DNA of 64,000 bases from Robiginitomaculum sp. GTDB lineage: Bacteria > Pseudomonadota > Alphaproteobacteria > Caulobacterales > Maricaulaceae. The translations under genes were made by a program, and so were the position numbers. Within the stretch, counting starts at the first letter, position 1. Each line of letters starts with the position of its first letter. Below the pieces are notes generated by a model. That model searched no databases. It was not told the DNA's origin and worked only from the letters and a program-made list of their open reading frames with translations. Of this stretch, positions 60,538 to 64,000 are shown one piece after another. The stretch lies in the NCBI GenBank assembly GCA_026982415.1, contig JALSHE010000058.1:1-64000 (forward strand). The letters are read 5' to 3'.

Positions 60538-61080
60538 ATGTCCAATATCCTTGTAAACGAAACCCCGACTTATGACCCAAAAACCCATGATGCGTTTTAT
60601 GATGGCCTGTCCGATCAATTGGCCGATAAAGGTTTTTTGGTCGCCCCCGCCGATAGCTTAATAACATGGGCACGCTCTGGTTCTCTGATGTGGATGACAT
60701 TCGGGCTTGCCTGTTGCGCCGTCGAGATGATGCAAGCCGCCATGCCGCGCTATGATATAGAGCGCTTCGGCTTTGCCCCCCGCGCCTCCCCGCGTCAAAG
60801 CGATGTGATGATTGTGGCCGGAACGCTGACCAATAAAATGGCACCGGCTCTGCGTAAGGTTTATGACCAAATGCCGTTCCCGCGCTATGTAATCTCTATG
60901 GGCTCATGCGCCAACGGCGGCGGGTATTATCATTATTCCTACGCCGTAGTGCGCGGTTGCGACCGGATTGTTCCGGTCGATATATATGTGCCGGGCTGTC
61001 CGCCAACTGCGGAAGCTTTGGTTTACGGGATTTTGCAATTACAGAAGAAAATCCACAGAGAAGGCAATATTGAGCGTTAG
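60538..61080 (+). CDS. nuoB: NADH-quinone oxidoreductase subunit B
   Basis: 180 aa; [52 protein letters not shown]. Confidence 0.97.
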   Translation: MSNILVNETPTYDPKTHDAFYDGLSDQLADKGFLVAPADSLITWARSGSLMWMTFGLACCAVEMMQAAMPRYDIERFGFAPRASPRQSDVMIVAGTLTNKMAPALRKVYDQMPFPRYVISMGSCANGGGYYHYSYAVVRGCDRIVPVDIYVPGCPPTAEALVYGILQLQKKIHREGNIER

Positions 61081-61082
61081 AT

Positions 61083-61700
61083 ATGAGCAATGACCTTGAA
61101 AATCTCAAAGACCATATCCTGAGCGCACTGGACAGTTCGCTCAATGGCGCGAGCATCGTCTCTTTTCCTTCGGGCGGCGAATTGACCCTGGATGCGCGGC
61201 GCGAGGCTATTATCGCAGTAATTACATTTCTGCGCGATGATCCGCTCTGTAAATTCACCACGCTCATCGACATTTGCGGCGTAGATTATCCGGGGCGCGA
61301 ACGCCGTTTCGATGTGGTCTATCATCTGCTCTCCATGCAGCTAAACCAACGCATTCGCATCAAAATCACTACAGACGAAAACGCCCCCGTCCACACCATG
61401 ATAGGCGTCTATCCGGCGGCCAATTGGTATGAACGCGAAGCCTTTGATATGTACGGCATAGTCTTCGACGAACATCCGGATTTGCGCCGCCTGCTGACCG
61501 ATTACGGTTTCGAAGGCCACCCCCTACGCAAAGATTTCCCACTGTCAGGTTTCGTAGAAGTCCGCTACGACGAAGAACGCAAATCAGTAATCTACGAAGC
61601 CGTGAACTTACCGCAAGAATTCAGAGATTTCGATTTCATGTCTCCGTGGGAGGGGGCTAAGTATGTGATGGATGAAGATGAGAAGGGGGAGGGTGCGTGA
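61083..61700 (+). CDS. nuoC: NADH-quinone oxidoreductase subunit C
   Basis: 205 aa; [47 protein letters not shown]. Confidence 0.97.
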   Translation: MSNDLENLKDHILSALDSSLNGASIVSFPSGGELTLDARREAIIAVITFLRDDPLCKFTTLIDICGVDYPGRERRFDVVYHLLSMQLNQRIRIKITTDENAPVHTMIGVYPAANWYEREAFDMYGIVFDEHPDLRRLLTDYGFEGHPLRKDFPLSGFVEVRYDEERKSVIYEAVNLPQEFRDFDFMSPWEGAKYVMDEDEKGEGA

Positions 61701-62341
61701 TGTTTTTTAGGAAAGCAGGTATTGGTTTAGTATGGGGTGCTACGGTCTTTTGTTTTTGGATTCCGGCTGTTGCTCAATCTACATCTCCAACTTTATTGGA
61801 TCGGCCAGAAGTAAAAGCAATGCTTGCAGCAAGAATGGCAAAAATTCGTAATGTTTCTGATGGTGAATTTGAGGCTGCGGTAAAGCGCGGCGTATATCAA
61901 CTTGACACAGGGTTGAGTTCTATGTCGAAAAAAGACATGAAGCGATTGGCTAGGCTTGGTGAAGTAATTTGGGGTGATTGTGCAATTTATGCTGAGTTTG
62001 GTGCAGGTGAAGCAAAAGCTACAAGTGGTTCTGATAAGAAAGCTCTTGGGCGATATAATGATGAGAGATTGAGGCAGCGGCTGTTTGAGTATTTAAAATC
62101 GACCTTGAGTTCCCATGCTTCATACCGAAAAAACAGCAAGTTAGATGCAGATGTTTTCAAGGGTGGTGCCCTAGGGAAAGAGGATGTTGATACCCGTTTA
62201 ACTATGGCGATGGGTGGGTTGAAGTGTCAGTTGGATATGGATAAAAGGAAATTGACTGGGAATTTTGAACACGTTTACGAGTTCTATGCATCGGGGATGA
62301 GTGCGGCTGATCTTTACCGTCGGGAGCCGAATAGTGACTGA
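61697..62341 (+). CDS. hypothetical secreted protein inserted between nuoC and nuoD
   Basis: 214 aa; signal-peptide-like N-terminus ending PAVAQ; overlaps nuoC stop (GTG at 61697 or ATG at 61700). Confidence 0.6.
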   Translation: MMFFRKAGIGLVWGATVFCFWIPAVAQSTSPTLLDRPEVKAMLAARMAKIRNVSDGEFEAAVKRGVYQLDTGLSSMSKKDMKRLARLGEVIWGDCAIYAEFGAGEAKATSGSDKKALGRYNDERLRQRLFEYLKSTLSSHASYRKNSKLDADVFKGGALGKEDVDTRLTMAMGGLKCQLDMDKRKLTGNFEHVYEFYASGMSAADLYRREPNSD

Positions 62342-62405
62342 CCCAACCCAAAATATAGACCGTAATCTCATGATTAATTCCAGCACAAGGCTTGGCATGT
62401 CACAT

Positions 62406-62591
62406 TGGCATTCAAGCCCCTCACCTTGTTCCTCTCCCCAAAGGAGAGGAGGCGGTGATTTGCGGGCTTTTGTGTCCTTGAATGTTTTTTTTGATGCTGG
62501 CGTCTATCACCGTAAGAATGAGAATAATATGGAATTTGCGCCAGCGTCTCCTCTCCCATGGGGAGAGGAACAAGGTGAGGGGGTAAGATGT
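62406..62591. repeat. REPIN/MITE-like palindromic element, copy B, between orphan ORF and nuoD
   Basis: Shares CCCCTCACCTTGTTCCTCTCC...GGAGAGGAACAAGGTGAGGGG termini with 31735-31919. Confidence 0.85.
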
Positions 62592-62607
62592 TTGCGGGGA
62601 GGTTCTT

Positions 62608-63795
62608 ATGACTGACCTAGAGCAAATCTCCGACCGGAAATTTACCATTAATTTCGGGCCGCAGCATCCTGCGGCGCATGGTGTGCTTCGGCTTGTGCTT
62701 GAGCTTGAGGGGGAAATTGTTGAGCGGGTTGATCCGCATATTGGGCTTTTGCACCGGGGTACGGAAAAGCTGATTGAGCACAAGACTTATATGCAGGCTA
62801 TTCCGTATTTTGATAGGCTGGATTATGTGGCGCCTATGAACCAGGAACATGCGTTTTGTTTGGCGGTTGAGAAGCTGATGGGTGTTGAGGTGCCGCGCCG
62901 GGCGCAATTCCTTAGGGTTTTGTGGTCGGAAGTTGGGCGGATTTTGTCGCATATTTTGAACGTGACCACACAGGCCATGGACGTTGGTGCGCTGACGCCG
63001 CCGGTTTGGGGTTTTGAAGAGCGCGAAAAGCTGATGGTGTTTTATGAGCGGGTTTCTGGCTCGCGTCTGCATGCGGCTTATTTCCGCGTTGGTGGTGTGC
63101 ACCAAGACATGCCGCCGGATTTGATCGACGATATGCGGGATTGGTGTAAGCAGTTTCCGCAGAAAATGCGCGATATTGAAACGCTTTTGACCGACAACCG
63201 GATCTTCAAACAGCGCAATGCTGATATTGGTGTGGTGTCCCAGCAAGATGCGCTGGACTGGGGCTTTAGCGGCGTCATGGTGCGCGGTTCTGGCATGGCG
63301 TGGGATTTACGCCGTTCGCAGCCTTACGAAGTTTATAGCGAGCTTGAGTTTAAAATACCTCTCGGCAAACACGGCGATTGTTATGACCGTTATCTCTGCC
63401 GCATGGAAGAAATGTACGAAAGCTGTAAAATCATTGAGCAATGTCTGGACATGATGCCGGAAGGGCCGGTTTTGTCGGATGACCACAAAGTCACACCGCC
63501 GCGCCGTGCCGACATGAAGCAAGACATGGAAGCGCTGATCCAGCATTTCAAGCTTTATACCGAGGGTTTTAAAGTGCCAGCGGGCGAGGTTTATACCGCC
63601 GTCGAAGCCCCCAAAGGTGAGTTCGGAGTTTATCTAGTGTCGGACGGGTCTAATAAGCCGTACCGTTGTAAAATTCGCGCGCCGGGCTTTCCGCATTTGG
63701 CGGCCATGGATTACTTGAATAAAGGCCATATGTTGGCCGATGTAGCGGCTATTTTAGGGTCGTTGGACATTGTTTTCGGAGAGGTTGACCGATGA
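62608..63795 (+). CDS. nuoD: NADH-quinone oxidoreductase subunit D
   Basis: 395 aa; [21 protein letters not shown] and [14 protein letters not shown]. Confidence 0.97.
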   Translation: MTDLEQISDRKFTINFGPQHPAAHGVLRLVLELEGEIVERVDPHIGLLHRGTEKLIEHKTYMQAIPYFDRLDYVAPMNQEHAFCLAVEKLMGVEVPRRAQFLRVLWSEVGRILSHILNVTTQAMDVGALTPPVWGFEEREKLMVFYERVSGSRLHAAYFRVGGVHQDMPPDLIDDMRDWCKQFPQKMRDIETLLTDNRIFKQRNADIGVVSQQDALDWGFSGVMVRGSGMAWDLRRSQPYEVYSELEFKIPLGKHGDCYDRYLCRMEEMYESCKIIEQCLDMMPEGPVLSDDHKVTPPRRADMKQDMEALIQHFKLYTEGFKVPAGEVYTAVEAPKGEFGVYLVSDGSNKPYRCKIRAPGFPHLAAMDYLNKGHMLADVAAILGSLDIVFGEVDR

Positions 63796-64000
63796 AATTT
63801 GGTGTTTTCGGTATTGTTGTAATGGTGGGCGCGGTTTTGGCTGGGTGTGGGAGTAAGGCTGTCAAGGATACTGACTTGCAGGCAAAGGCCGTGGCCTTGG
63901 CGCCGCTGGAAAATGTGGTTGTTGCCAGTTCGAGGTTTTTGACGTGCGTAGAGCGCGGCGCGGGCGTGGCATGTTTTACTTGCGAGATTGCCCAGTATGA
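63792..64000 (+). CDS. hypothetical lipoprotein, truncated by window end
   Basis: Starts [26 protein letters not shown] (lipobox LAGC); ATGA overlap with nuoD stop; open to window end. Confidence 0.6.
   Translation, partial: MKFGVFGIVVMVGAVLAGCGSKAVKDTDLQAKAVALAPLENVVVASSRFLTCVERGAGVACFTCEIAQY

Noticed and set aside
62301-62615. 104-aa ORF spanning the repeat before nuoD
   Set aside because: Created by repeat copy B (SPSPCSSPQRR / LPWGEEQGEGV is repeat translation).
62617-63246. 209-aa minus-strand ORF over nuoD
   Set aside because: Antisense shadow of strongly conserved nuoD.
1-64000. CRISPR arrays, rRNA, tRNA, prophage or intact insertion sequences
   Set aside because: Read for direct repeat arrays, tRNA T-arm GGTTCGANTCC-like motifs and transposase/integrase motifs; none convincing. 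tRNAscan-SE, Infernal and ISfinder searches would be needed to exclude them formally.

Overview
Chromosomal window that looks alphaproteobacterial (Caulobacterales/Maricaulales-like gene content; inferred from gene families, no search was run). In order it contains: a near-complete dcw cell-wall/division cluster (rsmH tail, ftsL, ftsI, murE, murF, mraY, murD, ftsW, murG, murC, murB, ddl, ftsQ, ftsA) that ends in uvrB rather than ftsZ; an NSS-family transporter; an Mla/MCE lipid-transport operon; a bactofilin-M23 peptidase pair; a DUF455 protein and Bcp peroxiredoxin; a large AsmA/YhdP-like protein; serS, surE, pcm, a LysM protein, yajC, an orphan ORF, secD and secF; a molybdenum-cofactor locus; a GlxA-type regulator; a CBS protein; a secreted P-domain/DUF11 protein; a large NAD-glutamate dehydrogenase; a Caulobacter-like sphingolipid operon (acyl-AMP ligase, ceramide reductase, ACP, SPT); a methyltransferase; and nuoABCD with interleaved orphan ORFs. 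No rRNA, tRNA, CRISPR array, prophage or intact IS was recognised. The most unusual non-coding signals are: (i) a ~300 bp nested inverted-repeat element between convergent mobA and moaA, with 33-bp near-identical arms reaching both gene 3' ends; (ii) two copies ~31 kb apart of a ~185 bp REPIN/MITE-like element whose interiors appear inverted relative to their outer ends; (iii) CCCGGG-type REP palindromes upstream of nuoA. The best small-protein candidate is a 30-aa hydrophobic ORF coupled by GTGA overlap between the YhdP-like gene and serS. I found no convincing wholly new multi-gene system.
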